A stretch of 64,000 nucleotides of DNA from Nymphaea colorata (Eukaryota; Streptophyta; Magnoliopsida; Nymphaeales; Nymphaeaceae). Below the pieces are notes generated by a model. The model saw only the letters and a program-made list of their open reading frames with translations, was not told where the DNA came from and made no database searches. The position numbers were made by a program, and so were the translations under genes. The stretch covers positions 21,487,934 through 21,551,933 of the forward strand of contig NC_045138.2 in the NCBI RefSeq assembly GCF_008831285.2, given 5' to 3'. Each line of letters starts with the position of its first letter. The stretch's first letter is position 1. Below, in pieces: positions 25,601 through 38,800 of the stretch.

Positions 25601-28600
25601 CCACATACGTATTCTCTGATGAATCAATTTTTTCCGTTCTGCCAAAAGAACTTTTCCGCTCCAACTGTTTCTTGTGATCCTGAGAATCCTCATTGAAAAT
25701 AGGCTCTCGAAATTCACCAATTTCTAGATCAGAATACTCTCTTCGTAGTTTACCTTTGTTCTCGGTAATAACTGCATTCTTAACATCATTTGTATTTGAT
25801 TGATGTGGGGTTGCTCTAAATTTTTCCTCTTTTGTAGGCTTTCTACTTTGTTCACTATGTTTCTTCTGCTGCAAGTTGCTGTATTTTGATTTAGTTACCA
25901 ATTCAACTGCTTTCTCAGAATTGTTATCCACATTCCCAGAAGGATATGCTGTGAAGTCCTCCATTAATCTCTCAGGAGAACTAAAGCGTGGACCTAATGC
26001 ATAACTAGCATCTCTACCTTTCCAATTTGAAGATGGGAGAGTTCTGCCCTCGGCTTTCAGACCTTCTTCCCTCTTAGCGTTCAATGCATAGTCCTGTGAG
26101 TGGACAACATCAGCACGTGTCCTTGAGCTAGAAACAGGAACTACTTCATCCATCTCAGGCTTTTCGGGGGTTGTACCAAAGGTCCCCCTGGTCTCTTTCC
26201 CATCCTTAGTACCACGTTCAGCAATCTTCAAAGTGATATTTGCATTCACACTCTCACCACATTCTTTTTTATTCAATTTACTCTCATGGTTGTTTGAGGA
26301 AATTGGCACCAGTTCTTCTAGATGATCATCCTTGGTAACGTTTAAAACTGGTACTTCCTTTGACACAAGTTCTACTTTGTCTTCTGAGCTTCCCTTCATT
26401 CTCTCTGAAGCAGGAGAAAAACTTGCAGGTTGGATTATATTAACCACACCATCATGAGTTCCAACCTCCTCCAAGTTTAGAGGAGATGTGGGAAGTTGAC
26501 TGCTGAAGCCATGCTGCTCATCTTGTTCATAATCATCACTCTTTCTGCAAGCAAAAGGTGAGGATGATAACCGTGAATCAGGGCCCTGAAATCTGTGCAG
26601 ACCTTCGTCATTTCCATCATCATCATCATCCATGATGTCGACATGAACATCAGATCCTTCTTGACTGCTAGATGAGCCATCACTCTCACTGTCACTGCTA
26701 CTTGCACTTACAGGACTTCTGCTTTTGCTCCTGCTAATACTTCCACTGTCACTACTATCACTTTCACTATCACTTTCACTTCCACTCTCACTAGAACTGC
26801 TGCAGACTTTTTCTTCTTCAGTAATAATATTTTGGTTATCATCAAAAACATCAATTAATTCTTGGTGTGCTTCTGTGTCTTTAAAGTCAATTGGTTCTGT
26901 TGACTCCGGCTCTAAACGAGGCAGCTGCTGAAATTCTTCAGGTGTGGTCTTCTCTATGAAATTTGAACCACCAGTGACTGCAGTCACTGCACCACTTGGA
27001 CAAATGGGAGACCTGAAAGGGGATGACAGATTAGGCAACTATTTCATATTGTAGGACATGTTCACTATAAATCTGCAAGTGTGACAAGTTCTTAAAATTT
27101 ATAAATGCTCAGACAAGCTTCAGAAATACAGGGAAAACAAAAAAATAATTAAAACAATCTAGTCATGTCCACAGACAAGCTTAGATTTCTGACTTTCAGA
27201 TGGAAAACCTAAAATCCAGTTATTCTAGTACTAATAAAATGGGAGGGAAGAATGTACAGAAGATTAACGAAATCCTAAAGAAACATCCTAATACTGTTTC
27301 TAAAATAAACTGATTAAAAGTTGCACAAGTGTTAACTGGACCAAAGAATAAGAATCTCTCTCTTAACTTCTTAAGATAAAAAAGCCCAGATTGATGTATA
27401 ACACGTGCGCGCATGCAATATATGAAGCTAATGGATCTACCACAATTACTTAAAGTTGAACCAACTAACCAAATCATCCGTAAAACCAACTCCTCGCAGG
27501 CTGCATTCCTCTAATTCAGCTCAACCGGATCCATGGCATCAATTTCCAAAGTCAGATGAGAATTTGAAATTGATCTAACTCCAAAGCAATCCCTGCTGTA
27601 TCATACCTCACTAAAACCATGGCCTTGTTTTTTCAAACTGAGCTTACAGTTGCATATTGGCAAAGAAATTATTAATAGTTATTCTCGCTCTACCTGGATA
27701 TTTGATGAAGCATAAATCTCAAGTTTTTCCCTTAACTACATCGCTTTTACTCCCTTGTCAAAAGTCAGTTCTCTGAACCCATCTAAATTTTCCAATATAA
27801 TAAAGGGCACGGATTTACATGCTGTGATTTTATACACTATCTTCCAAGTAAGGGAATAGGGCCTGCACATGCTGCAACAGAACGGGATAACTGAGCAAAA
27901 TCACAAACATATTGTTGAGGCGGCACTGAGAATGATGCATGATATCAGTCTTCCAATTTTTCTCCATGTTGAGGCATTATAGTAGTGCATATGATATGGA
28001 AATCCAAGCATATTTAGGGGTTCATTCTTAGTGGAGATTCTTTGGGAAAAATCCGTCGCAAAAAAATAGACTACTCTGTTTTCCCGTGGTTAAGTTTACA
28101 GCTATTTGTCAGTCCTGATGCAGGATCTTCTTCAGGTTGTTCCCAAGAGCAGGAACAACATGTTCATTCTGAAGAGATGATTCCTCAAAAGGACTCATCA
28201 CTGTTAGGCAGATTCAAGGACATTACTTGTCCACGTCGAAGGAAAGAAAATTTGTAACTCCCACTTACTCTTAGTTAGGAGTCATCTACTTTTCCAATCC
28301 CCTCTATGTACCTGATGTCAGACGTTCCACCCAATCTTGTCGTCAAATGAAAAGATGGGTAAGTAATGACAATTTCTCTATGGATCTTCAAGTGTTTTTA
28401 TGGCTGTTTTAATCATAGCCAGTTAGCCACAAATATTGCGATATTACCAAAAATATAGCGATAGTTATGAAAAAAGAAGAAAAACGACACAAACGGCAAA
28501 ATATCTCAATGAAAACATGTTTTTTTGTCTCCATTTAATCTTGTGCTCAAACACAGGCAGTCTTGGTATTTTTTTCAAGAATTTTAAAAGCTTTAAACTG

Positions 28601-31600
28601 CACATGCTTAGTCTACATCAAAAGGAGGCTTTAAAAGGGCAGTTTTAGACTTGTTTTTCTCCTTAATGGTAAAAAAGGAAAACTCAAACATGATTAGAGT
28701 TTTTAAGCCCTCATTGTTTCGGTTGCTGCTCCATTTTCTAATTTTCATTTGTAGTTTTGTTAGTTTGCCATATTGACATGGAATTGTGATCGTTAAATGT
28801 TAGTTTTAGTTTTACATTTATAGTTAACTTTAAGTTTAAATTTGTATTATTACATTATTTATTTGTATTTTTACATTTTTTTATTTTTTTCTATTTAAAA
28901 AAAATTGATGAGATTTTACACTGAGATTTTTCTAAAAACAATACCCGAGAAAAACCTTGCCGATATTTTCCCGATAACGGTATTTGTGGCTATGGTTTTA
29001 ACCAAGGAGGATGAACCCACCGCTTTCCATGAAGCCATAAATTCTAGGAAGTGGATTAAAGCTATGAATGATGAGATAGAAGCTATGCATGAATGTGACA
29101 CTTGGGAGGTCGTGCCTTGGTCATCCCATACAAATGCTAATGGATCAAAATGGGTGCATACAAGAAATACAAACCTGACAGAACGACTGGAAGTTATAAG
29201 GCACAGCCCATTACAAGAGGATTCACTTAGCAAGTGACGAAGCATTTAAACCTGTTGTGAGAATGCACACCATTTGAGTTATATAACCCTTGCTATTAAG
29301 CATAGATGTGACTTAGCCAACTTCACGTCAACAATATATTCTGCGTAGAAAACTAGAGGAGGAAGTCTACATGGAGCAACCCCATATGATACATGAAATC
29401 AGACTCAAGGGGTTATGCATGCAGATTAAAAGAGAGGAATATATGGACTAAAACAAACTTCTTGGTCATGGTTTGATAATTACTCCTTTGGTCCAAAAAA
29501 ACATGATTTTTAGAGATCTCGTCTGGATCACTCCTTGTTCCTCTACAATCAGCTAGTATTACTATTTTGTTGTTAATATATATCAATGATACTATTATCA
29601 CAAGCAGTTCAGAACATCACATAAACAAGGTGAAGGTACTACCAGGCAACAGATTTAATATGAAAGATCTTGGAAACCTACACTCTTCCTTGGAGTTGCA
29701 AGTTGACAGACCATGAGTTCAGAGGACACTCAACAGTCAACACAAATATCCGATTGACGTTTTCAGTAGAGCAGACATGAAAGATTGCAAACCTTTAGCT
29801 ATCCCAAGCATCCCAATTCACAAGCTAGCAATCTGTAGTGAGGAACCAAATGATGACCCACTGAGTATCGTAGTATCAGTGGTATGCTACAATTCTTGAC
29901 TTTTAGATGGTCTAAGATTGTGTACTCAGTTTATCAAGTGTCCCAGTTTATGTATGAGTTGCAGATTGGATATGCGAGCAATTACGTGTATCCTCAGATA
30001 CTACAAAAAGAATGCTTCGAGATGGCTTGATTTATATCTGAACATTGTGGGAAGGAGGGAAGCATAATCTTATTATTTGTATTCATGCAAACTGGATAAG
30101 TGATCCTAATGAGAGAAGACATGTTCCAGGATATAGTGTATTCATTGGCACGAACTTGTTGTCATCAACTCTAGAAAGATTATGTCGTGTAAGGCTTTTT
30201 AGAAATTTAAATTGTTAGTGTGAGGTTTTTATTGTTTTTTATAGTTTTGATGCACTCATATGTAATTTATTTTGCCACCGTAATTTTTCTTTAAACGGAT
30301 TAGGGTTAATCAAATGAAGTTGATCCTTTTCATTCTCTCAAGCTGCTCTGTCATGGTATCAGAGCCTCCCATGTTTGGGAGACTGTGACACCATCTTGAG
30401 CTAGCTTTCATCCTCTTCTTCCTTCCCTTCTTCCTCTTCTTCCCCTCTCTCCTCCTCTCTTTCTCCTCTATCTTCTCCTTTTCTTCCTATTGCTGATTCA
30501 CGTAAGTTGTGGATGAGTAGAAATCTGATTTATGTGATCAAAGGGTGACACAGCAATCAGATTTTTTGTGTCACCTTTATCATGGACATTGTGAACGAGG
30601 TGAAACTTGAAAGGCATGTGGAGTTCTGCAATGCAGACATGAGGCTGAACTTAAGGATTGTGTGGATGTCTGCTGTTCGAAGACTTGCATACAGGCCGGC
30701 TGTTGATGAGTAGGGTTGGCCACAGTTTATTCAAGATATGATTTTTTTGATGTGATGAGCAGTCGTAGATGAGAAGACCTCTGCCCTACTTGTTGTGGAG
30801 TTGAGCAGTGTTGAATTTCAGCCCTAGTTATTGTGAAGTGAAATTCTTTTGTAGACTTCTCGCCTCTATTGTTGTGGAGTGGAATTGGTGTTTGCTCTGT
30901 TTATGTGGTTGTGTGGACAAGGTCCGTTGACCAGCCTTTGGTGCGTGGAGGTGTACAGTCTTAAAATTTGAGCTTGTTATCATAGTGTTGGCAACTTGGC
31001 ACAGATCTAATGCATTTTTAATGAATGCCATCTTGCTGTTTGATGGACATAGAGCCTCTTTTGATTCAACCAGTTCTGAAGCTGCCTCTTAAAAATTTAA
31101 CTGTGCTGTGGTATAGAATTTTTTTCTTTTTGCAGAACAGTTGGTGTTTTGGCAACTAGATTATTTTTTTCTTTCTTTCATTGTTGTCCCATGTTGATTA
31201 GACTGGAATATGTTGTTGTCATTCGTATTTAATATATTAGTATGGAGGATACTAAGAACAATCAGCACTCTTCTAAATCCGATCAGATGACTCAATATAA
31301 GGCTTTTGCAAACCCATTTTACAAGTGTTCTACAATGAAATTGGATGATACCAATTATGGAAGATGGGCAAGAACTTTTATAATGTCTGCTATAAGGCAT
31401 CCGAAGACTCATATACTGCTGGAAACTGAGCCAAAGGAGAAGACTGGACAATATGCTACTTGGAATGGAGCGAAATATGCTACTTGGAATAGAGTCAGTA
31501 ATATTGTCATGACCTAGATTATGAATAGCATTCAGCTGCACATTGCAGATGCGCTGGTTTAATATACAACTGCAAAGGCAATGTGGGGGAATCTCAGGGA

Positions 31601-32761
31601 CTCATATGCCCAAGATAAGAATGTAAGCCTCCAAATCGAGCAAAAGATATTTAACTTCAGCAAAGAGATCAAACCCTAGCTCAACATTTTGCTTTTACTT
31701 AAATTAGCATATGAGAGACCAAATTCTATCTCCGTATTATGCCACCCATAAGACCTATCAACAACAAACTATGATGGCTACGTTCTTGACAGGCTTGACT
31801 GCTAGCTTCTCTATGGCCAAGGTTCAAATGTTAACAGGATCTAACATCTCGACATCAGCAGATGCATACAACCGGCTGAATAGACTTGCATCATCTCTTC
31901 CTCAGCTTTCTAATGATCCTCAATCTTCATCCCTTGCAACCTCAGAAGGATGTGGGCATGGATAGGGGTGGGCATTGGGTTGGCCCGATTTGCAGTCAGG
32001 CCTGGGCCCAGGCCTATCCAATCTGAACTGGGCCCAGGCCCCGCCTGGTTTTATTTAATAAAAACAATTTAAAATATATCATATATGTATTATATAAAGA
32101 AACAAAAAATTTATAATTAACAATAAATTCTTTATCAGGCCCAGCCCAGCCAGGTTCAAGCCGGGCCTGAGGCCATTTTCACCGCCCAAAGCCCAGCCTG
32201 ACCTGGGCCGGGGTACAAAAACCCGACGGGACCCTGGCCTGGTGCCCACTCTTAGGCATGGATCTCCTATGGGCAATACACACAGCAGAGGTTGGGTCGT
32301 GGTGTTGGGGATCGTGGCAGACTCCAATGTACTTATTGCAGAAAACAAGGACATCTGGAGGACCAGTGTTAAGACAAGCATGGTCATTCATCTTATACTT
32401 CATCTAGCTCGTCTAAGACTACTACTCAGGCTGCCTAAGCAACATGTCTTGTCAATGAGCCGAAGTCTGCCCCTTCTAAAGACATGATTATACTTACCTG
32501 AGTATAGTATGATCAGCTTGTGTCCAGCATTCATATTCTGCCTCTGCCTCTGCCTCTAATGTGATGGCTGAGTTGGCATGTTCTTCAGGTAACACAATAG
32601 ACAGAGGGCAAAGGTAAATTATGTATTATTGGTTCAAGGGCATCTAGACATTTTTGTGAGGATTCTCAATCTTTTGCTACCCTTCATCAATCTTGCTCTT
32701 CCCAACATGTTTCATTAGTTGATGATCGATTGTTTCCTATCATTAGCAAAGAAGATGTACC

Positions 32762-32808
<47 letters not shown>

Positions 32809-35800
32809 TCCGTCGTACCCCCGTACCATAATTTTCAAAACTGGTGTACCCGTACTTGCACTACTATACACACCTATGTTGTCAAGGGGTCTGGGCACTG
32901 CCTGTGGCCCTGTGCACCAAGCAGAGCCTAGTGCCTAGGCAAAAAAGGCGACCAATCTTTTTTTTATTTTTTTAGTTATGTTAATATGTCAAGTTATTTT
33001 GACTAACTATTACAAATACTTGAAATGTGGAGAGTACTACTATAACAAGCATAAACAACTTAAACAATCAAAAATTAATTGTTGACTTAATTGAACATGC
33101 AAAATAAAAGAAGTTTAACATTACTCATTAAATGCAACCAAAAAAAAACGAAATCTAATCTCTCGAAGAAGGAATGTAAATCTGTAGGAAGGCTGTAACC
33201 CATTTGTACTTAAAGAAAGACATAATATAATAAAAAAGACTAACAGTACATAATAGTATACATATAAGTACATAACAGTAACACTACATATAAGTACATA
33301 ACCATGCTAACGTATACATACAACAGGTATCACAATATTACATATAAAAAACTAACAATATATACATATAATAGGTTGATGCAATACTATATAACAGGTA
33401 TAACAGACTGCACACAACAATATATACATATAACATGTATTACAATACATATAACAGGCATAACAAATTGTATTACAATACAATTTAACATAATAGTGTA
33501 TACATATAAGTTTATAACAGGTATAACAAAGTAACAATACATAGAACTATATGATATATGTACGTAACATAACCATACTAATGTATACATATAACAGGTA
33601 TGAGGTATCACAATACTATATAACAGACCAAGTGACTAACTGTATATACATATAACAGTATACATATAGCAGCATAATCAACATAACAGTACATAAAAAT
33701 ATGTAATCAATACAAAATAAAGTACATAACAATATGTACTCAATTAAGAAATTTTAATTGAAAAGGAAGGTAATTTTTCACTTTTCCATGGACTAGGCAA
33801 GCTAACACATATCCCGTTCCCTAAGTGGTGGACTTAGGCGACGGGTGTGGAGTCAAGCTTAGTCCACGCCTAGGCGAGGCCTTAACAACGTAGTACCACA
33901 CCAGTACCCACACCCACGTCATATAGCTAACAAGGAAGAAGATTAGTGGAGGCCGTGAGGAAGGAAGTGCCTAGTACCTCACTCAGCGAGTGAGGGTCGC
34001 TAATTCTTCCATGGAGTCATCTTTGAGTCCTTTCCAGTTGCATATCAAATTGGTCATCCTTCTTTGTTAAACTTTACGTAAAGTATTTCCATATATCTCT
34101 CCTATTGTGCCATTCTAGCGTGAAACTTGCCAGCCAAGGGAACACCAAAGAAGTTTTTTTTTTTTCCCTCTAGTCAAAGTTGTTCAAGTCAGAGTCATTT
34201 TGATTTGGTTCATGTTGACGGGGATTGAGTCATGTACCAAATAGATCCCAATCTAGGTACTATCTATGATGATCGTTCCAGGTTGTCTTGAGTCATTTTA
34301 ATAAAGGTGAGATCTGAAGTCATCTATATTCTCAAAGCTTTCATTCTTGAAATAAAAACTCAAATTAGTTCTCTTATCAAATGTGATCGCACTGACAATG
34401 CTCTCAAGTTCAAACATGTCCATTTAATGTTATTTTGTCAGGAAAATGAGATTCAACCTCGCTCCAGTCAAATTCTCCTTCATCCTTTTGAGGAGATATC
34501 ATCCTTGCTGCATGCTATCATTTAAACTGCATGTCATCCTCGACTATTGATGAACAAACCCCTGTCCAGATCCTTTATTCTAATCGACCCTTATTTGGAT
34601 AGCACTTGGAGTATTTGGTTGTATCTGTTTTGTTCATAAACTTAGACCCAATTGGGACAAGCTGATTACTCAAGCAATAAAATGTTCATTCATTGGCTAC
34701 CCTAAGCATATAAAGGGAAATTGTTGTCATGATCCTATCACTTGATTAATGTGAATGCAGATGTTACCTTCTTTGGATCAATGCCTTATTTTTTCAGTGT
34801 TGGATCTCGCACACAAATTAATGTAGAGGATTCTTTTCCTATGCCTATTCCCCCTATTCCTTCAGAATATATTCCCTTGCAAAGTACGAAGTCCCCAAAA
34901 GAGTCTATTCCCTTGCAGTCCATAAAGTCTCTAGTTTCCTCTCTCCTCCACGATATCAAGATCCTCCACTGGTCCACACCATGCAATCTCCACCTAATCA
35001 TGGTTCTTCATTGGCTTCTTCTCCTGAGGTTATTACTCCTGAACACATTATTGGTAGATATAGCTTTCTTCTTGGCCTTAGAGCAGATTTGTCCATGGTA
35101 AATGATGATATGCCTATAGCCCTAAGGAAAGGGAAACAACAGGACACACTACATCCCAGCTCTCAATTTGTATCTACTAATAGACTGGGAAAGAGTATGC
35201 AAACCTTTATCTAAGCATTATTTGCCACATCTATTTCGTTCAAACATCATCAAACATCGTTAGATCCTCGGTAGAAACAACCAATGCAAGAAGGTGTGGA
35301 TTCCCTAATTTTCAGAGGTACTTGCCAGCTTGTTACACCTCCAGCAGATGTTGACATTGTTGGATGCGCATGGGTGTATACAAGTATAATTCAGATGGCA
35401 TCGTGGAAAGAAATAAGGCGATGCTAGTAGCCAAAGGGTACATGCAAACATATGGTGTAGACTTTTTCGACATGCCAGAATGAGCACTGTACAGTTGATT
35501 ATCTCTATGACGGTTCATCGTGGTTGGACTATAACTCAATTGGATGTAAAAAATGTTTTTATTTATGGAAATTTGACTCTACATGCAGCAACCACTAGAA
35601 TTTGAAAGTTAAAAGGAGTGTGACAAGGCATTGGAACTACGAAAAGCGATATATGGACTTAAACAAAGTAAAAAAGCACAATTTCAAAAATTGTTTGAGG
35701 TGATGTCAGTGTCTTTGGTTTTTAGATGTCTCCATATGATCACTCCTTGTGTATTAAGCAGTGATAGAGGTACGGAAATTATGGACTTATGGTGGTTTAT

Positions 35801-38800
35801 GTCGATGATATTATTTTAACTAATGATAATGAACAGAAAATTTCAAACACTAAGGCATATTTTCAAAAGCATTTTGTCACTAAAGATCTTAGTCCTCTTA
35901 GATACTTTTTGGGCATAAAAGTTGCCAAAAAATAGAGAAGGTGTGGTGTTATCACCATGAAAATATGTGTTTGATCTCTTGGAAGAGACTGAGATGTTTG
36001 GGTCTAAACTTGCATCTATTCCCATGAACCCTAGGGAACACCTCTATGATGAAGAATCAGAGAAGGTAGATAATAAGTCATATAAACTCGCATTGGAAAA
36101 CTTCTCCATATTACAGTGACTGGTCCAATCTAACAAGTTTCCTATGTCTATATATCCATGTATCTATATAATGGCAACAGGATTGTTATTTGTACACAGA
36201 GCATGTATTTCTTTGTTGTATAAAAAATTATTTGCACTTAATAAAGTTTAGTGCATGCCTAATGTGGTTGAACCTGCCTTTCGACTGCTAAAGGAAACTC
36301 CTCTCATTGTTGCTTTCCTCCCTCATGTGAATCAGTTCTGGACTTTGAAAACTGATTGAGAGAACGAGAGGCAATTTTCCTTTTCCTCTTTTTCATGACT
36401 TTTACCCTTACACCCAAATAAAAAACAATAAAATAAAAAAATGTAAACCCCCATTGTTGGCACCCAGTTGGCTCAGCCTAGGCACCCCACTAGCAACCCA
36501 ACCAGGTGGTTACCCAATTGATCAGACTGGCACCTAAAATGGATAGTGTGAGAGACGACCTGGAGGCCCTTGAAAGTTGAAACAAATAGGACAAGCTTAT
36601 AACATTACCACCATAAAGAAGTGATCAGAACTTAGAAGTAAGAGGTTGAACATTTTGTCAGGAAGTTGAGAATGGTCAACCACTTTCATACCAACTTGAT
36701 TGTATACACCAAATTCTGTGGTGCCCTCATTGTCTTATGTCAAGTACAGCTTCCTGATTTCCTTAATGTTTCCCATTTTTCACATCATCTACAATCTCTT
36801 GCCAATTAAAAGTGAAATCTTGTACGTATTTCCAGTCCAAGTAGTTTCAGCTAACAAATACATCACTAACCAACGATGAATAACCATCTAACTCCTAGCC
36901 ATGTATCCACTGAAGCACTTATTCTTTGAGATACAGCCAGCTCAAATATGCACCAACATTAAGAACAGAATTCATGAAGGTAAAGACATAACAGTACTAA
37001 CATGTATCAGCTTGAAATATTAACATGTATCAACTTGAAATATCCAACTACCATGGAGCAGAAAACAAATACCTTCCACTCTCTAGAGAGGATCTTTTTG
37101 TCACTTCTTTTTCAACATCTTCCTTTAGAAAATATCTTCCTGGGGCTACATAATTTGCAATCTGCAAGGACAAGAAATTAAAACCATAAAGATCACCATT
37201 TATTCAAGAAAAAACATAAACTACCAAACATATAGCAAAATAAGCACCCACTGAAAACTTTTCTTAGTGGGAGATAATGTGATTCTGTATTTAATCATGT
37301 CTGGTCCAGGTGCAGGCAAAGGAGGAATTTAGGATTTCTTCACATGCCAAGAGATCATTGGAAATGCTACCACTAAGAAGCTCTCCTAATGATAGACTAA
37401 CTATCATTGTATATGCATAAAGAAGCACACATCCAGAAATTGTAAGAACTTTCTTATTACTTACTGTTCTGATAGTCGTCTCAAGCTTCTTCCCATGGTT
37501 GGGAATTGCTTCTGCAACAGCTTTCTCCAAGGCCTATATGGACATCAACAAAATAAGAAAGTCACAACAAAAGGTTATAACATAATCTTAATAAATTTTA
37601 TAAACTAAAGTATGCATCTAGCGACAAAAGGAAACCTGATGATAACTGAACTGAATGATTAAAAAAATACTTTTTGCATTAACATCTTTTCTGATAATTC
37701 CTATATTAGTCATTGCACAATAGTTTATGTCGGGTACACAACATATGCTTAATGAAGCACTACAACCACAATAGCAAGCAGCAACTAAACAGATTACAAT
37801 CATCCTGCCAAGGTTGTCTGTTCATTTCAAAGGCGGCACTTCACAAGGTAAAATGCCTGTTATTGCAAAATTCGTGATCCATAATGCTTTTGCTAAGCCA
37901 CACTGAAGTTGCAAAAATATTCCTCCAATTCATACATTATTGAATTGGATTAGATTCACTCCAAATTGTCTCTCCTGAGACATCTTTAATGTCGATCGAG
38001 TTGCAAGTGATTGAAGCCTTTTAGCAAAGCCAGCATCTGTATATATATTGTGTCCTGGTTAGGAGCTTGAAAATGATAATTCAGCTTCTGCCTATTAATA
38101 AACAGACTTTTTTCTTTCCCACGAAGATGACAAGGACCCCAACATTTTTCTTTACAAGCACAGTAAGAAATGAAATTCAGACGGACATGATCTCCTATGT
38201 AACATATAATCTTCTTTTAATCTTAGTTTCAACCAAAAACAATGTCTTTATCATTGTTAACTTGTAAAACGCACTATAAGACACCAACAAATGATTTGGA
38301 TGATTTCCACAAACCGACATTTCAATGTCATACACCATAAAATTTTCTAAGTCAACTTTGTAAAAGTTCTACTGAATAAAAAAGTTCCCGTTAATCCCAG
38401 TCATAGTGTCCACACTTTTTTGAGATAAAGTACTTGATTTTCTCAACCTTCAAAGTTTTGAACAGCTTGGTTGAAAAGATCCATAACAGTATTGCTTTTG
38501 TTCCAATAACAGTTGCTATAATTCATGATACAATAGCACAAAACCATGTAGGTCTATTGCCCCTAGCAGCACAGACATCAATAATCTAGTCAGCACAAAC
38601 TCCAACAGCAGATGCATAGCAAATGTTTGTTCTAGATGCATTTTTTTCCAACAGTCTGGAAAAAACTGCAGTTTTAATCCATTTTCCCTTTATGGGAACA
38701 AATAATGGTTCATTTGACTCTCATTGTTAGAATATTAGGTGTAATATTTAAGTATAGGGTCTATATAGCAAGTGGACTGTGAATTTTTGGTAGAAGTTGT

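Larger units (their letters stand above)
31242..36140 (+). mobile_element. Truncated Ty1/copia retrotransposon B (gag to RT), intron 6
   Basis: Plus-strand gag starts at ATG 31242 (LDDTNYGRWARTF at about 31341-31380). A CCHC zinc knuckle (CTYCRKQGHLEDQC, C-x2-C-x4-H-x4-C) lies near 32328-32370 with a stop just after it. Protease remnants are at about 32620-32760; the catalytic DSGA is read as GSRA. GAG-pre-integrase and integrase remnants span about 34010-34800 (TDNALKF; ADVTFFGSMPYF). Reverse transcriptase spans about 35230-36115 (GWTITQLDVKN; VYVDDIILTND). The RNase H and right LTR are missing. Many stops and frameshifts make it inactive. Two later insertions (31963-32254 and 32761-33926) interrupt it. 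Confidence 0.87.

Noticed and set aside
28905-29237. A 110-codon plus-strand frame that could be called a gene
   Set aside because: Its first part is inside the inserted element; the rest is a copia reverse-transcriptase fragment with stops on both sides.
37291-37530. Minus-strand frame of 79 codons reading past exon 5
   Set aside because: Only the first 23 codons (37533-37465) are exon. The frame beyond the GTAAGT donor is intron.
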